Shown in pieces: positions 25,788 through 35,361 of a stretch of DNA of 64,000 nt. Every line of letters starts with the position of its first letter. Position 1 is the first letter of the stretch. Origin of the DNA: Bin55 sp964572845 (GTDB lineage: Bacteria; Pseudomonadota; Gammaproteobacteria; Pseudomonadales; Azotimanducaceae); contig CAZNFX010000008.1 in the NCBI GenBank assembly GCA_964572845.1, forward strand, positions 179,775 to 243,774, written 5' to 3'. The position numbers and the translations under genes were made by a program. Under the pieces are notes generated by a model. The model saw only the letters and a list, made by a program, of their open reading frames with translations, ran no database searches and was not told the origin of the DNA.

Positions 25788-26104
25788 ACCTGCAAATGGG
25801 AAATCATGTCGGCGACTCGCGCATTGGACCTCGCATTGCATGCAAATTGCCTAGCAAGAACTCGCAAGTAAGCTAAAACTACGATCCTGGTTGACCGCGC
25901 AAAAAGCCGTGGTAGCTGCACGTACCCGACATTTGAACGTAGCATTTCAGAGTGAACCTGCTGTGTGCGACACTATCTTACGCGAATTGCTCCAACCCCT
26001 GCCGTCAGATTGGGCCGAAAGCGCTGGTCTGCCTATCAAATGGATTCGAATTCCAATTAAAATCTCGCAAACAAATCTCACCCTCTGGTTGTAGCGAATA
26101 CTCC
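25788..26104. other. Intergenic region before the lipoprotein gene
   Basis: 317 bases with no supportable gene. The frame of the downstream lipoprotein is open from 25952 and a 67-codon frame exists at 25891-26094, but neither shows conserved features; the true signal peptide begins at 26105. No clear terminator or promoter was identified. Confidence 0.5.
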
Positions 26105-28003
26105 ATGCGATTGATGCCCCTAACGGCACTATTAGCTTTGCTGAGCACAGCATTCGCTTTGACCGCCTGCAGCGGAGGAGGTCCAGCGAATTCCTACACG
26201 ATCACGGGTCGGTATCTGACGAACGACACGCCTAACGAACCAACAGGCGAGCAGACGTTGGATCCGTCGACTGCCACAATCACGCTTTCCATCGAGACCG
26301 AGACTGAAGCCGGCGAGGTGGTTACCACTGAAATTGGGTCTAAAGTATTTCATGATGGGAAGGTGCAGTTTACAGGTCGAATCCACGAACCAACGACATT
26401 CAAGATCGCTGCGAAGCTCGAAGGCCAAGAGGAAGAGCTTGTTTCGCGAGCAAGTATCGCTCCCGGCACGGAGCAAGAGTTTGCGTTTATCAATATAAAT
26501 CGGCAATACAGACCATATCGACTCGCCTTAGTCGGAACGTCATCCCTAGTTGAAGATGAGGAAAAGAAGTACTCAATCTCGGGAAATTTGAACCAGCTTG
26601 CAAAGGATTCTAAATTTGCCATTGTCAGCGTAGAAACGTGGAAATGGGACATCAACAACGACGCACACTACATCGAACTTGCCAATGTTGTACTTGACAA
26701 TGGGGGGTACTTTCTAATCGAAGGCCAAGTCGACGAACCCATGCCTGTCGAGGTTGTCATTGATACATCTTCCCTTTCGTACGCCTATACACCAGCAATA
26801 ATCGAACCCAAAGTAAACATCACAATAACCGCACCCGGATCCAATTCTCAGGCTGCTGCAACAATGCCAGCAGGTTGGTTTGATCTCGAACATGACCAAC
26901 AGGCAACAGAGCGACAAGCGTCAGCAAGCATACTGTTGGCAACCGCAGGAACTGGACGACATGCAAGGTTAGTTGAGAGCTGGCAAGGGAGTTTTGAGTA
27001 TCGTGCGAAATTGAACGAATTCGATGCGGCCCTGCAGGAGTGGCTCGATCAACCAGAAGGAACACGCAACATTCGAACCTGGGAAAACAATCAATCCAGT
27101 GCAAACGACGCAACTGATGGAAGTCCGCCCGGTATCGAATCTCCATCTTGGTCGCCGCCTGAACTGGGCATCGCGCCCGCAGTTGGATGTGAACACGTAG
27201 ATTTGCTAGCCGTGCGACCCTTTGGGAAATACCGTGAACGGGTCGCATCGTTCAAATTGCCCCCTCACGCTCAAATCAGGTCTGAACTATACGAACTGCG
27301 CACGGACAGGTTGACGGAAATTGCTTTCAACTCCATGGACCCAATTGATTCGCTGCTGGCGTTGGAAATGGGCTTGGGCGGAGGAGGCCTAGATGAATTG
27401 ACACTAGGCAAGAGAGTGCTCGCTCGGCTTGACGACCTAGATTCCCAACTCGACGAGGAGTTGGTCGCACGTCTCATAGCACCCCGACGGACAATGCTGA
27501 CTAGTCTAATTGAAGCGGAGGAGAACGCATGGAAGTTTGTGCCAGGTCAGAAGGCACCCGAATTCTCACTTCCCAACCTAAAGGGGAAATCGGTGGCTTT
27601 GAGCAACCTCGTACAAGAAAATGACACCCTGTTGCTCATTTTCTGGCGACCCGCTGAGGTGGACGTGGACTTCGTGAAAATGAGATTTCGCAGGCTGGAA
27701 GACCTTCACGCACAGTATACCGGGAATGGATTTGAGATTGTATCTGTTATCCACTCAACGGACTCGACTGATTCAGACAAGTGGCATAATGCTAGCGAAG
27801 AACTTGACATTTCATGGCCGAATCTTGGTGATATTGGCAATGAGCGTACCACATCTGTCGCCTATTCCTATGGAGCGTGGCCAGGATTAGCGAAGAACTA
27901 CCTATTGGACTCGCACGGGTGCATAATCCAAAGGGATTTGACGTATCCAGAATTGCGCAATGTGCTTGAAGCACGTTACACCACGCCTCAGCTCGAGAAC
28001 TGA
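26105..28003 (+). CDS. Lipoprotein with C-terminal thioredoxin-like domain lacking CxxC
   Basis: 632 residues from the ATG at 26105, which starts a lipoprotein signal (MRLMPLTALLALLSTAFALTAC, lipobox ALTAC). Upstream in-frame codons would destroy that signal. The N-terminal part (to about residue 240) is beta-rich and repetitive in feel; the middle is helical. From about residue 477 the sequence turns into a TlpA/AhpC-like thioredoxin fold (FVPGQKAPEFSLPNLKGKSVALSNL, LLLIFWRPAEVDVDF), but where relatives have WCxxC this one has WRPAE, so it cannot do dithiol chemistry. Probably a periplasm-facing lipoprotein; function unknown. UvrA follows on the same strand after 89 bases. Confidence 0.78.
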   Translation: MRLMPLTALLALLSTAFALTACSGGGPANSYTITGRYLTNDTPNEPTGEQTLDPSTATITLSIETETEAGEVVTTEIGSKVFHDGKVQFTGRIHEPTTFKIAAKLEGQEEELVSRASIAPGTEQEFAFININRQYRPYRLALVGTSSLVEDEEKKYSISGNLNQLAKDSKFAIVSVETWKWDINNDAHYIELANVVLDNGGYFLIEGQVDEPMPVEVVIDTSSLSYAYTPAIIEPKVNITITAPGSNSQAAATMPAGWFDLEHDQQATERQASASILLATAGTGRHARLVESWQGSFEYRAKLNEFDAALQEWLDQPEGTRNIRTWENNQSSANDATDGSPPGIESPSWSPPELGIAPAVGCEHVDLLAVRPFGKYRERVASFKLPPHAQIRSELYELRTDRLTEIAFNSMDPIDSLLALEMGLGGGGLDELTLGKRVLARLDDLDSQLDEELVARLIAPRRTMLTSLIEAEENAWKFVPGQKAPEFSLPNLKGKSVALSNLVQENDTLLLIFWRPAEVDVDFVKMRFRRLEDLHAQYTGNGFEIVSVIHSTDSTDSDKWHNASEELDISWPNLGDIGNERTTSVAYSYGAWPGLAKNYLLDSHGCIIQRDLTYPELRNVLEARYTTPQLEN

Positions 28004-28092
28004 ACATAGCTTGTGCTGTTTGACACACAATTGAAAACCTACACAGTCACGGCTAACATACGCTACGTTTACCCTGCACTTGCTGCACCGCA

Positions 28093-30960
28093 TTGACCCA
28101 TTCCGCATCAACGATCTCGATTCGAGGCGCACGGACCCACAATCTTCGGAACATCGACCTTGACATTCCGCGCGACAAGCTAGTTGTTATCACAGGATTG
28201 TCAGGTTCCGGCAAGTCCTCCCTAGCATTTGACACGCTTTATGCTGAAGGTCAGAGAAGGTACGTGGAGTCGTTGTCCGCATACGCTCGCCAATTCCTTT
28301 CGATGATGGACAAACCTGATGTAGACCACATTGAGGGACTGTCCCCCGCCATATCAATCGAACAGAAGTCCACATCCCGCAATCCTCGTTCCACGGTAGG
28401 AACGATCACAGAAATCTACGACTACCTGCGATTGTTGTTCGCACGAGTTGGCGAACCCAGATGTCCGCACCACGGACTGCCACTTGCTGCACAAACAGTT
28501 ACAGACATGGTTGATACGGCAATGCAATTGCCTGAAGAGAGTCGCATCATTCTGCTAGCGCCAGTCGTAGTGCAACGCAAGGGAGAACACCAACACGTCA
28601 TTGCCGACCTTACAGCCAATGGATTCATTCGCGCCCGAATTGATGGCATTGTTACCGAGCTGGAACATCCGCCGCCACTTGACAAGAACAAGAAGCATTC
28701 AATCGAAGCCGTTGTCGATCGACTGGTTGTACGAGAAGGAATAGAGCAAAGACTTGCCGAGTCCTTCGAGACAGCGTTGCACCAATCGGAGGGCCTGGCA
28801 GTCGTTGCACCGATGGAGGATGGTTTCGAAGAACTGACGTTTTCTTCGAAATTCGGGTGCCCGGTATGCAGCTATAGCATCAGCGAGCTTGAGCCTCGCA
28901 TGTTCTCCTTCAACAATCCAGCAGGGGCTTGTCCTTCCTGCGACGGATTGGGAACCGAGCACAAATTTGATCCTGATTTGGTCGTTGCCGATACATCCCT
29001 CAGCCTTGCCGAAGGCGCGATACCCGGCTGGGATCAAACGACTCGCTGGCAATTCACGATGATGCAAGCCGTGGCAGATCACATGGGTTTCTCCATCAGC
29101 ACGCGCTTCAAGCGGCTGTCGAAGAAAAGGCAGAATGCTGTTCTCTTTGGTATCCCAGAACCGATTTCCGTGACGTGGCGCTACGGCAAGAACAAGATCA
29201 CCCGCAAGCTCAAATTCAATGGCATCATCCCGATCATGGAACGTCGCTACAGAAAGACCTCCTCGGCCTACATTCGAGAGCAGTTGCACATGTTCATGAG
29301 CGACAAGAACTGCCAAGTGTGCGACGGCTCCCGACTAAGAGAGGAATCGCGCAACGTTTTCATCACAGATGCAACAATAGCCAACATTACTGCACTGTCG
29401 ATCGAAGAAGCTCTTGCATACTTCGAGGGGCTGAGTCTAACAGGGAAACAAGCGATCATCGCGGAGAAGCTTCTGAAGGAGATCCAGGCGCGCTTGAAAT
29501 TTCTCGTAAACGTGGGGCTCAACTATCTGACTCTGGACAGAAGCGCAGGAACCTTGTCAGGCGGAGAAGCACAGCGCATAAGACTTGCCAGCCAGATAGG
29601 AGCAGGTCTGGTAGGCGTCATGTACATACTCGACGAACCATCCATTGGATTGCACCAAAGAGACAACGGACGCCTTCTATCGACGCTGACTCATTTGCGC
29701 GACCTCGGCAATACTGTGATCGTGGTCGAACACGACGAGGAAGCCATTCGCACCGCAGACCACGTGATCGACATTGGTCCTGGTCCTGGAGTTCATGGAG
29801 GCACCATCGTCGCTCAGGGTTCACTGCCGACCATCATGGACTCCAAACGCTCACTAACCGTCCAATACCTTTCTAGAAGGCTGCAAATAGAGGTTCCCCG
29901 CGTCCGCACACCAAACAATCCTGTAAAGCAAATCGTGATTGAAGGAGCGAGCGGCAACAATCTCAAGGATGTGGACGTGTCCATACCGGTTGGACTGTTC
30001 ACATGCGTGACTGGTGTATCCGGGTCTGGCAAGTCAACACTGGTGAACTACACGCTATATCCGCTGGCCGCACGCAACCTGAACGGATCCACTACGAAGG
30101 TTCCTTTTGCACACAAGCAGATTTCCGGGCTGCAACACCTCCAAAAAGTGGTGGACATCGACCAAAGTCCTATCGGTCGTACTCCAAGATCCAATCCTGC
30201 GACCTACACGGGTCTCTTCACACCCATCAGGGATCTCTTCGCCAGGACGCAGGAAGCACGAATCCGAGGCTACAAACCGGGACGATTTAGCTTCAACGTT
30301 AAGGGGGGAAGATGTGAAGCGTGCCGTGGTGACGGTTTGATTAAGGTCGAAATGCACTTCCTTCCCGATGTCTACGTTGCTTGCGATGCGTGTCGGGGCA
30401 CAAGATACAACCGCGAAACACTGCAAGTGCGCTATAAGGACAAGAACATTCACGAAGTGCTCGAAATGACAGTTGAAGAAGCGTACGACTTCTTCAAGGC
30501 AATCCCAGCACTCAAGAACAAGCTGCAAACCCTCATGGATGTGGGGCTGTCTTACATCCGGCTTGGACAAAGTGCCACGACTCTCTCGGGTGGCGAAGCG
30601 CAACGAGTGAAGCTGTCCCGTGAGCTCTCAAAGAAGGATACGGGACACAACCTCTACATTCTTGACGAACCCACTACGGGATTGCACTTTCAGGACATCA
30701 AGATGCTGTTAGGAGTGCTGATCCAATTGCGAGACAACGGTAATACTGTCGTAGTCATTGAGCACAACCTCGACGTCATCAAGACTGCCGACTGGATCAT
30801 CGATATGGGACCAGAGGGTGGCGATGCAGGAGGATGCATCGTAGCCAACGACACACCGGAAAATGTGGCCCAGATCCACGACTCGCATACTGGCCGCTAT
30901 CTGCACCGAGTGTTGCATGAATCAACGGGAGAGGAGCTCTTGAGGACAGCTGCTGGGTAG
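28093..30960 (+). CDS. uvrA: Excinuclease ABC subunit A
   Basis: 955 residues, close to the usual 940. Two ATP-binding cassettes are present: Walker A GLSGSGKSS (about residue 35) and GVSGSGKST (C-terminal half), with LSGGEAQRIRLA and LSGGEAQRVKLS signatures. Zinc-binding CxxC pairs occur at CPVC/CPSC and CEAC/CDAC. It is the damage-sensing subunit of nucleotide excision repair and acts with UvrB in the cytoplasm. The frame starts with TTG at 28093; no ATG gives a complete N-terminus and the ribosome site is poor. No LexA-type CTG-N10-CAG box was seen in the 89 bases upstream. It converges on rplQ, 45 bases away. Confidence 0.96.
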   Translation: MTHSASTISIRGARTHNLRNIDLDIPRDKLVVITGLSGSGKSSLAFDTLYAEGQRRYVESLSAYARQFLSMMDKPDVDHIEGLSPAISIEQKSTSRNPRSTVGTITEIYDYLRLLFARVGEPRCPHHGLPLAAQTVTDMVDTAMQLPEESRIILLAPVVVQRKGEHQHVIADLTANGFIRARIDGIVTELEHPPPLDKNKKHSIEAVVDRLVVREGIEQRLAESFETALHQSEGLAVVAPMEDGFEELTFSSKFGCPVCSYSISELEPRMFSFNNPAGACPSCDGLGTEHKFDPDLVVADTSLSLAEGAIPGWDQTTRWQFTMMQAVADHMGFSISTRFKRLSKKRQNAVLFGIPEPISVTWRYGKNKITRKLKFNGIIPIMERRYRKTSSAYIREQLHMFMSDKNCQVCDGSRLREESRNVFITDATIANITALSIEEALAYFEGLSLTGKQAIIAEKLLKEIQARLKFLVNVGLNYLTLDRSAGTLSGGEAQRIRLASQIGAGLVGVMYILDEPSIGLHQRDNGRLLSTLTHLRDLGNTVIVVEHDEEAIRTADHVIDIGPGPGVHGGTIVAQGSLPTIMDSKRSLTVQYLSRRLQIEVPRVRTPNNPVKQIVIEGASGNNLKDVDVSIPVGLFTCVTGVSGSGKSTLVNYTLYPLAARNLNGSTTKVPFAHKQISGLQHLQKVVDIDQSPIGRTPRSNPATYTGLFTPIRDLFARTQEARIRGYKPGRFSFNVKGGRCEACRGDGLIKVEMHFLPDVYVACDACRGTRYNRETLQVRYKDKNIHEVLEMTVEEAYDFFKAIPALKNKLQTLMDVGLSYIRLGQSATTLSGGEAQRVKLSRELSKKDTGHNLYILDEPTTGLHFQDIKMLLGVLIQLRDNGNTVVVIEHNLDVIKTADWIIDMGPEGGDAGGCIVANDTPENVAQIHDSHTGRYLHRVLHESTGEELLRTAAG

Positions 30961-31005
30961 CAGTCAAGGCGTAGCGATTGTTATGCAGCGCGAATTGCTG
31001 CTCGA

Positions 31006-31422
31006 CTAGCTTTCCTCAGATTCGGCTGCGTCGGACTCGACGCCTTCGTCGACCCGTTCAAAGCCCGATCTGTCAACAAGCTCGATGTAGCAGACCATGG
31101 CTGAGTCCCCATTCCGAAAACCCGACTTCAAAATGCGCGTATAGCCGCCCGGACGATCTTGATATCTCGGTCCTAATTCATCGAAGAGCTTGCCCACCGC
31201 CGACTTGCTTCGCAAAAATGAAAAGGCATGTCGTCGGTTTGCGACCGAGTCCGTGGCGGCTCTCGTAATCATCGGTTCGATGTATCGACGCAGCTCCTTC
31301 GCTTTCGGCACAGTCGTCTTGATGACCTCATGCTGAATAAGAGATGCACACATGTTGGAGAACATTCTCTTGCGATGAGACGACGTGCGATTGAGGTGTC
31401 TGCCGCTCTTTTGATGTCTCAT
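31006..31422 (-). CDS. rplQ: 50S ribosomal protein L17
   Basis: 138 residues. Begins MRHQKSGRHLNRTSSHRKRMFSNM, the invariant L17 start, and continues with IKTTVPKAKELRRYIEPMIT. The C-terminal tail is acidic (ESDAAESEES). It is the last gene of the large expression cluster and lies 46 bases after rpoA; it is in the usual alpha-operon position. Confidence 0.97.
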   Translation of the reverse strand: MRHQKSGRHLNRTSSHRKRMFSNMCASLIQHEVIKTTVPKAKELRRYIEPMITRAATDSVANRRHAFSFLRSKSAVGKLFDELGPRYQDRPGGYTRILKSGFRNGDSAMVCYIELVDRSGFERVDEGVESDAAESEES

Positions 31423-31468
31423 GTTCTCAGTGTCCTGCCGCTCTCTTATCTTGCAATGGCGCGTCGAA

Positions 31469-32446
31469 TCAAATGCCGAACTGCTCGTCCCAGCCAGGAA
31501 TGGTCATTCCAAGGCGAAGACCGCGCGTTGCAAGTGCTTCCTTGATCTCAGTGAGTGATTTCTTTCCCAAATTCGGGGTGGCCAAGAGATCCTTTTCCGT
31601 CTTTTGAACAAGCTCTCCAACGGTGCCGACCTCCTCGCCGCGCAAGCAATTTGCTGAACGCACTGGCAAGTCCAGCAGGTCTATGGACTCAAAGAGGAAA
31701 GGATCGATCGCATGAGCCTGTTTTTCCTTCTCGACTTCCTCGATCAACTTGAGATCGACAAAGGGCGCAAGTTGCTGTGTAAGGATGGTTGCTGCGCGAC
31801 GTACGGCTTCTTCGGGTCTAATGGTTCCGTTGGATTCCATAGTGATGATCAGCTTGTCCATGTCCGTACGCTGCTCGACGCGAGTATTTTCCACCGTGTA
31901 GTCCACACTGCGCATGGGACTGTAGGAAGCGTCAATGCGCAACCGACCAATCACGCGATCATGTTCCGCGATTAACTGCTGATCTGCAGGTTGGTAACCG
32001 CGACCCCGCGACACGATTGCCTCCAAATGGATGGACCCATCGTCATTCAGCGTGCAAATGTGATGATCTGGATTCGCGATTTCCACTTCTTGTGTGGTAA
32101 TGAAGTCGTTGGCGGTCACCTCGCCGGGTCCATTGGCAACGAGTCGCATTGTGCTTTCCTCGCCCGCAACGAGCCGAACTGCAACGCCCTTCAGATTCAG
32201 GCTAATGTTCAGCAAATCTTCGCGAACGCCCGGCAGCGTCGAGAACTCGTGCAGCGCACCATCGATCGTGACTTCGGTGATGGCCGCTCCTGGCATGGAC
32301 GACAGCAAAACGCGTCGCAACGCATTGCCCAGCGTGTGGCCATACCCTCGTTCGAGAGGCGTCAGGACGACACGTGCTCGTGTGTCGCTAATGCTCTCCA
32401 CCTCAATGGGTGTTACACGCAATAGATCAGTGTCTACCGTACTCAT
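31469..32446 (-). CDS. rpoA: RNA polymerase subunit alpha
   Basis: 325 residues. The N-terminal dimerisation domain (LTPLERGYGHTLGNALRRVLLSSMPGAAI) and the C-terminal DNA/regulator-binding domain (LDLPVRSANCLRGEEVGTVGELVQKTEKDLLATPNLGKKSLTEIKEALA) are both complete, joined by a short linker. Assembles the core enzyme and contacts UP elements and activators. It lies between rpsD and rplQ, the standard alpha operon order. Confidence 0.98.
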   Translation of the reverse strand: MSTVDTDLLRVTPIEVESISDTRARVVLTPLERGYGHTLGNALRRVLLSSMPGAAITEVTIDGALHEFSTLPGVREDLLNISLNLKGVAVRLVAGEESTMRLVANGPGEVTANDFITTQEVEIANPDHHICTLNDDGSIHLEAIVSRGRGYQPADQQLIAEHDRVIGRLRIDASYSPMRSVDYTVENTRVEQRTDMDKLIITMESNGTIRPEEAVRRAATILTQQLAPFVDLKLIEEVEKEKQAHAIDPFLFESIDLLDLPVRSANCLRGEEVGTVGELVQKTEKDLLATPNLGKKSLTEIKEALATRGLRLGMTIPGWDEQFGI

Positions 32447-32486
32447 AGATTTGTTTTCCCTCTGGCGCTAGCCAGCATTCGCATTG

Positions 32487-33113
32487 CTACTTGGAATAGA
32501 GTTCGACGATTAGGTTTTCTTGAATTTCCAACGGCAGTTCCTCTCGATCCGGCAATCGTGTGAAGACTGAACTCCGCTGGTCGGGATCCACCTCAATCCA
32601 GCTCACAAAGCCTCTTTGATCGGCCAGCTCAAGCGCCATTCCAATTCTGCCTTGCGTCTTCTGTTTCTCACCAACACTGATTTCGTCGCCTGGCCGAACG
32701 TGATAGGACGGGACGTTCACCTTTTGACCGTTCACGCGGATTGCCTTATGCGACACCAGCTGACGCGACTCAGCACGAGTGCAGCCGAAGCCTGATCGAT
32801 ATACAACGTTGTCAAGTCGACTCTCCAGAAGCCTAAGCAGATTGAGTCCCGTTGCGCCTTGCTGACGATCAGCTTTCTTGTAGTAATTCCTGAACTGCCT
32901 CTCCAAGATGCCATAGAGTCGACGCACCTTCTGCTTCTCCCGCAACTGTATGGCGAAATCGCTCAATCGGGGCGGTGTGCGACGCGTGCCAGGTTCGCCT
33001 GGCAAACGACCTTCCTTGCACTTGTCCTCGAGGGCTCGTGCGCCACTCTTCAAATACAGATCGGTTCCTTCCCTCCGGGAAAGCTTTAGCTTTGGACCCA
33101 AATACCTAGCCAT
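32487..33113 (-). CDS. rpsD: 30S ribosomal protein S4
   Basis: 208 residues from the ATG at 33113; GAGGAA about 7 bases upstream fits this start better than the in-frame TTG at 33119. Begins MARYLGPKLKLSRREGTDLYLKSG and contains the S4 RNA-binding domain (LESRLDNVVYRSGF, then HKAIRVNGQKVNVPSYHVRPGD). There is no N-terminal cysteine cluster, so this is the zinc-free form. S4 is an early 16S binder and, in E. coli, the autoregulator of the alpha operon. Confidence 0.97.
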   Translation of the reverse strand: MARYLGPKLKLSRREGTDLYLKSGARALEDKCKEGRLPGEPGTRRTPPRLSDFAIQLREKQKVRRLYGILERQFRNYYKKADRQQGATGLNLLRLLESRLDNVVYRSGFGCTRAESRQLVSHKAIRVNGQKVNVPSYHVRPGDEISVGEKQKTQGRIGMALELADQRGFVSWIEVDPDQRSSVFTRLPDREELPLEIQENLIVELYSK

Positions 33114-33125
33114 TGACAAATTCCT

Positions 33126-33527
33126 CTATGGACGACGTCTCTTGGGTGGTCGGCAACCATTGTGGGGTATGGGCGTTACATCGGAGATGCTGTTGATGCG
33201 CAATCCACCCGCATTCAGTGCACGTACTGCGGAGTCTCGTCCAGGTCCGGGACCCTTGACGAACACGTCGACGCTCTTTAGACCATGGTTCTCCATCACC
33301 GTTGAGGTGACATTCTCAGCAGCAGTTTGCGCCGCATAGGCCGTGCTCTTGCGTGCACCACGAAATCCGGAACCCCCTGCTGTGGCCCAACCCAAGGTGC
33401 GACCGTGCCGGTCGGTGATCGTAATGATTGTGTTGTTGTACGAAGCATGAACATGTGCTAGTCCATCAGTGACGACTCTTCGTCCTCGTCTACGGGTCGA
33501 TTCCCCACGTGTGCGACGTCCTGGCAT
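33126..33527 (-). CDS. rpsK: 30S ribosomal protein S11
   Basis: 133 residues, with the basic N-terminus, AHVHASYNNTIITITD, GGSGFRGARKSTAYAAQ and the C-terminal DVTPIPHNGCRPPKRRRP that end the family. It lies on the small-subunit platform. It is packed between rpsM (2 bases) and rpsD. Confidence 0.97.
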   Translation of the reverse strand: MPGRRTRGESTRRRGRRVVTDGLAHVHASYNNTIITITDRHGRTLGWATAGGSGFRGARKSTAYAAQTAAENVTSTVMENHGLKSVDVFVKGPGPGRDSAVRALNAGGLRINSISDVTPIPHNGCRPPKRRRP

Positions 33528-33529
33528 TG

Positions 33530-33886
33530 CTATTTCCTGATGATCTTGGGTGGTCCCTTGCGCGTGCGGGCATTCGTTTGCGTGCGCTGTCCGCGTACTG
33601 GCATGCCGCGCCTATGTCGCAATCCCCTATAGCAGCGCAGGTCCATGAGACGCTTCACATTCATCGAATTTACGCGCCGAAGATCCCCCTCAACGGTCAA
33701 TCTCTGAATCTCAGCCCTCAGCGCATCGAGCCGATCTTCTGAAAGATCCTGAATGCGCACGTCCGGATCCACATTAGCGGATTCGCAAATGCTTATCGCC
33801 GTTGTCCGACCTATACCGTAGATGTACGTCAGAGAAACGCCAGCGTGCTTGTTGTCGGGGATCATCACCCCTGCAATTCGTGCCAT
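33530..33886 (-). CDS. rpsM: 30S ribosomal protein S13
   Basis: 118 residues. MARIAGVMIPDNKHAGVSLTYIYGIGRT at the start and RHRRGMPVRGQRTQTNARTRKG at the end are diagnostic. S13 sits in the 30S head and contacts the P-site tRNA and L5. It starts 3 bases after the rpmJ stop. Confidence 0.97.
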   Translation of the reverse strand: MARIAGVMIPDNKHAGVSLTYIYGIGRTTAISICESANVDPDVRIQDLSEDRLDALRAEIQRLTVEGDLRRVNSMNVKRLMDLRCYRGLRHRRGMPVRGQRTQTNARTRKGPPKIIRK

Positions 33887-33889
33887 GAT

Positions 33890-34006
33890 CTATCCTTGCC
33901 TTTGCTTGTGTCTGGGCTCAGCTTTGCAAATCACATAGATCGTGCGCTTTCTGCGCACGATCTTGCAGTTGCGACACATTTTCTTTACCGATGCTCGTAC
34001 TTTCAT
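33890..34006 (-). CDS. rpmJ: 50S ribosomal protein L36
   Basis: A 38-residue frame: MKVRASVKKMCRNCKIVRRK, then RTIYVICKAEPRHKQRQG. Cys11, Cys14, Cys27 and His32 form the zinc ribbon, so this is the zinc-binding (C+) form. It lies between secY and rpsM, the normal gammaproteobacterial place. It is very short and easily missed. Confidence 0.96.
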   Translation of the reverse strand: MKVRASVKKMCRNCKIVRRKRTIYVICKAEPRHKQRQG

Positions 34007-34025
34007 GAGTAACCTAAACCCTATC

Positions 34026-35354
34026 CTAGAAACGTGGTCGCCTGCTGTAGTTGCGCAGGTTTGATTTCTCCATCAATTTCGCATATTGGCTAGACATCAA
34101 ATGTGCTTGCACCTGCGCCATGAAATCCATCGAAACTACAACAACAATGAGCAATGCGGTGCCTCCGAGCTGCATCATGGAATATCCAAGTAGACGCATC
34201 AATTCAGGGAGCAGGCAGACCAGAGTTACGTACAAGGAACCAAATATGGTTAGCTTTGTGGTAACGTCGTCGATGTAGTCCGCCGTCTGCTTACCAGGAC
34301 GAATTCCCGGTATATATGCGCCTTGTCTCTTGAGGTTGTCAGCCATTTCCGTTGGATCGCGCACGATCGCCGTGTAGAAAAAGCTGAAGAAAATGATTCC
34401 GGCGGCAAACAATATGATATACAGTGGCTGTCCAGGGCTCAAGATCAGCGACACCTCCTGCAACCAACCCATGCCCGGGCCTTGCCCAAACCACTGAGCC
34501 ATTGAGGCAGGTGCGAGTAGCAAGCTAGAGGCGAATATCGCTGGAATGACGCCGGCCATGTTTACCTTCAGCGGCAAATGGCTTGATTGAGCCTGAACCA
34601 TCCGCCGTCCCTGCTGTCGCTTTGCATAGTTGATGGTTATCCGTCGTTCGCCTCGTTCGATGAACACGACGAAGCCAACAACGGCAAGGGCGAATACGCC
34701 GATCAGCAACAAAATTGCAAGATTGACTTCGCCTTGTCGGGCTGCTTCAACGCCTTGTCCAATGGCCGCAGGAAAGCCGGACACAATTCCAGCGAATATC
34801 AATAGTGAAATTCCATTGCCCACCCCGTGCTCGGTGATCTTCTCGCCGAGCCACATCATGAACAACGCGCCTGTAACCAAAGTTACAACGGAAATGAAGA
34901 AAAAGCCAAATCCGGGGTCGAAAGGCAGTCCTTGAGCCACCAGCGTGCCCGTCAGCGCTGTGCCCTGCACCAGGGAAATCAGCAAAGTGCCATAGCGGGT
35001 GTACTTGGTTATCTTTCGTCTACCAGCCTCACCTTCCTTGCGAAGCTGATTGAGAGCAGGGTACATCATCGTTACAAGATTCATGATGATGCTCGATGTA
35101 ATGTAAGGCATGACACCCAATGCCAAGATGCTCATGCGTTCCAATGCGCCGCCTGAGAACATATTGAACAGATCGAGAATGCCTCCTTGATTCTGCTCAA
35201 ACAACCTTTGCAATGCGTCAGGATTGATGCCTGGTACGGGAATGTGTGTACCTATGCGATACACAAGCAAGGCGAACAACACGAAGAACAGTCGTTTCCG
35301 CAGCTCCGACAGCCCCGTTTGAACTCCAGCCAATGCAGGCGCAGCAGTCGCCAT
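34026..35354 (-). CDS. secY: Protein translocase subunit SecY
   Basis: 442 residues from the ATG at 35354, which lies 7 bases after the rplO stop and uses a GAGGAA at the end of rplO; an in-frame upstream ATG at 35399 would lie inside rplO. Ten transmembrane helices are expected and seen; RIGTHIPVPGI, the IERGERRITINYAKRQQG loop and RNYSRRPRF near the C-terminus are characteristic. It forms the translocation pore with SecE (encoded at 63508-63897) and SecG. Confidence 0.97.
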   Translation of the reverse strand: MATAAPALAGVQTGLSELRKRLFFVLFALLVYRIGTHIPVPGINPDALQRLFEQNQGGILDLFNMFSGGALERMSILALGVMPYITSSIIMNLVTMMYPALNQLRKEGEAGRRKITKYTRYGTLLISLVQGTALTGTLVAQGLPFDPGFGFFFISVVTLVTGALFMMWLGEKITEHGVGNGISLLIFAGIVSGFPAAIGQGVEAARQGEVNLAILLLIGVFALAVVGFVVFIERGERRITINYAKRQQGRRMVQAQSSHLPLKVNMAGVIPAIFASSLLLAPASMAQWFGQGPGMGWLQEVSLILSPGQPLYIILFAAGIIFFSFFYTAIVRDPTEMADNLKRQGAYIPGIRPGKQTADYIDDVTTKLTIFGSLYVTLVCLLPELMRLLGYSMMQLGGTALLIVVVVSMDFMAQVQAHLMSSQYAKLMEKSNLRNYSRRPRF

Positions 35355-35361
35355 CGCTTCG

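Noticed and set aside
28004..28092. LexA/SOS box ahead of uvrA
   Set aside because: No CTG-N10-CAG-like palindrome was found in the 89-base gap; CTGTTTGACACACAAT is only a half match.
28699..29316. 205-codon open frame on the minus strand within uvrA
   Set aside because: Fully antisense to a strongly conserved part of uvrA, with no family likeness; an effect of codon composition.
29175..29876. 233-codon plus-strand frame inside uvrA
   Set aside because: Second-frame shadow of uvrA; the sequence is an Arg/His/Ser-rich jumble with no domain.
30961..31005. Bidirectional terminator between uvrA and rplQ
   Set aside because: Only a weak 5-bp GCAGC/GCTGC stem without a T tract is visible.
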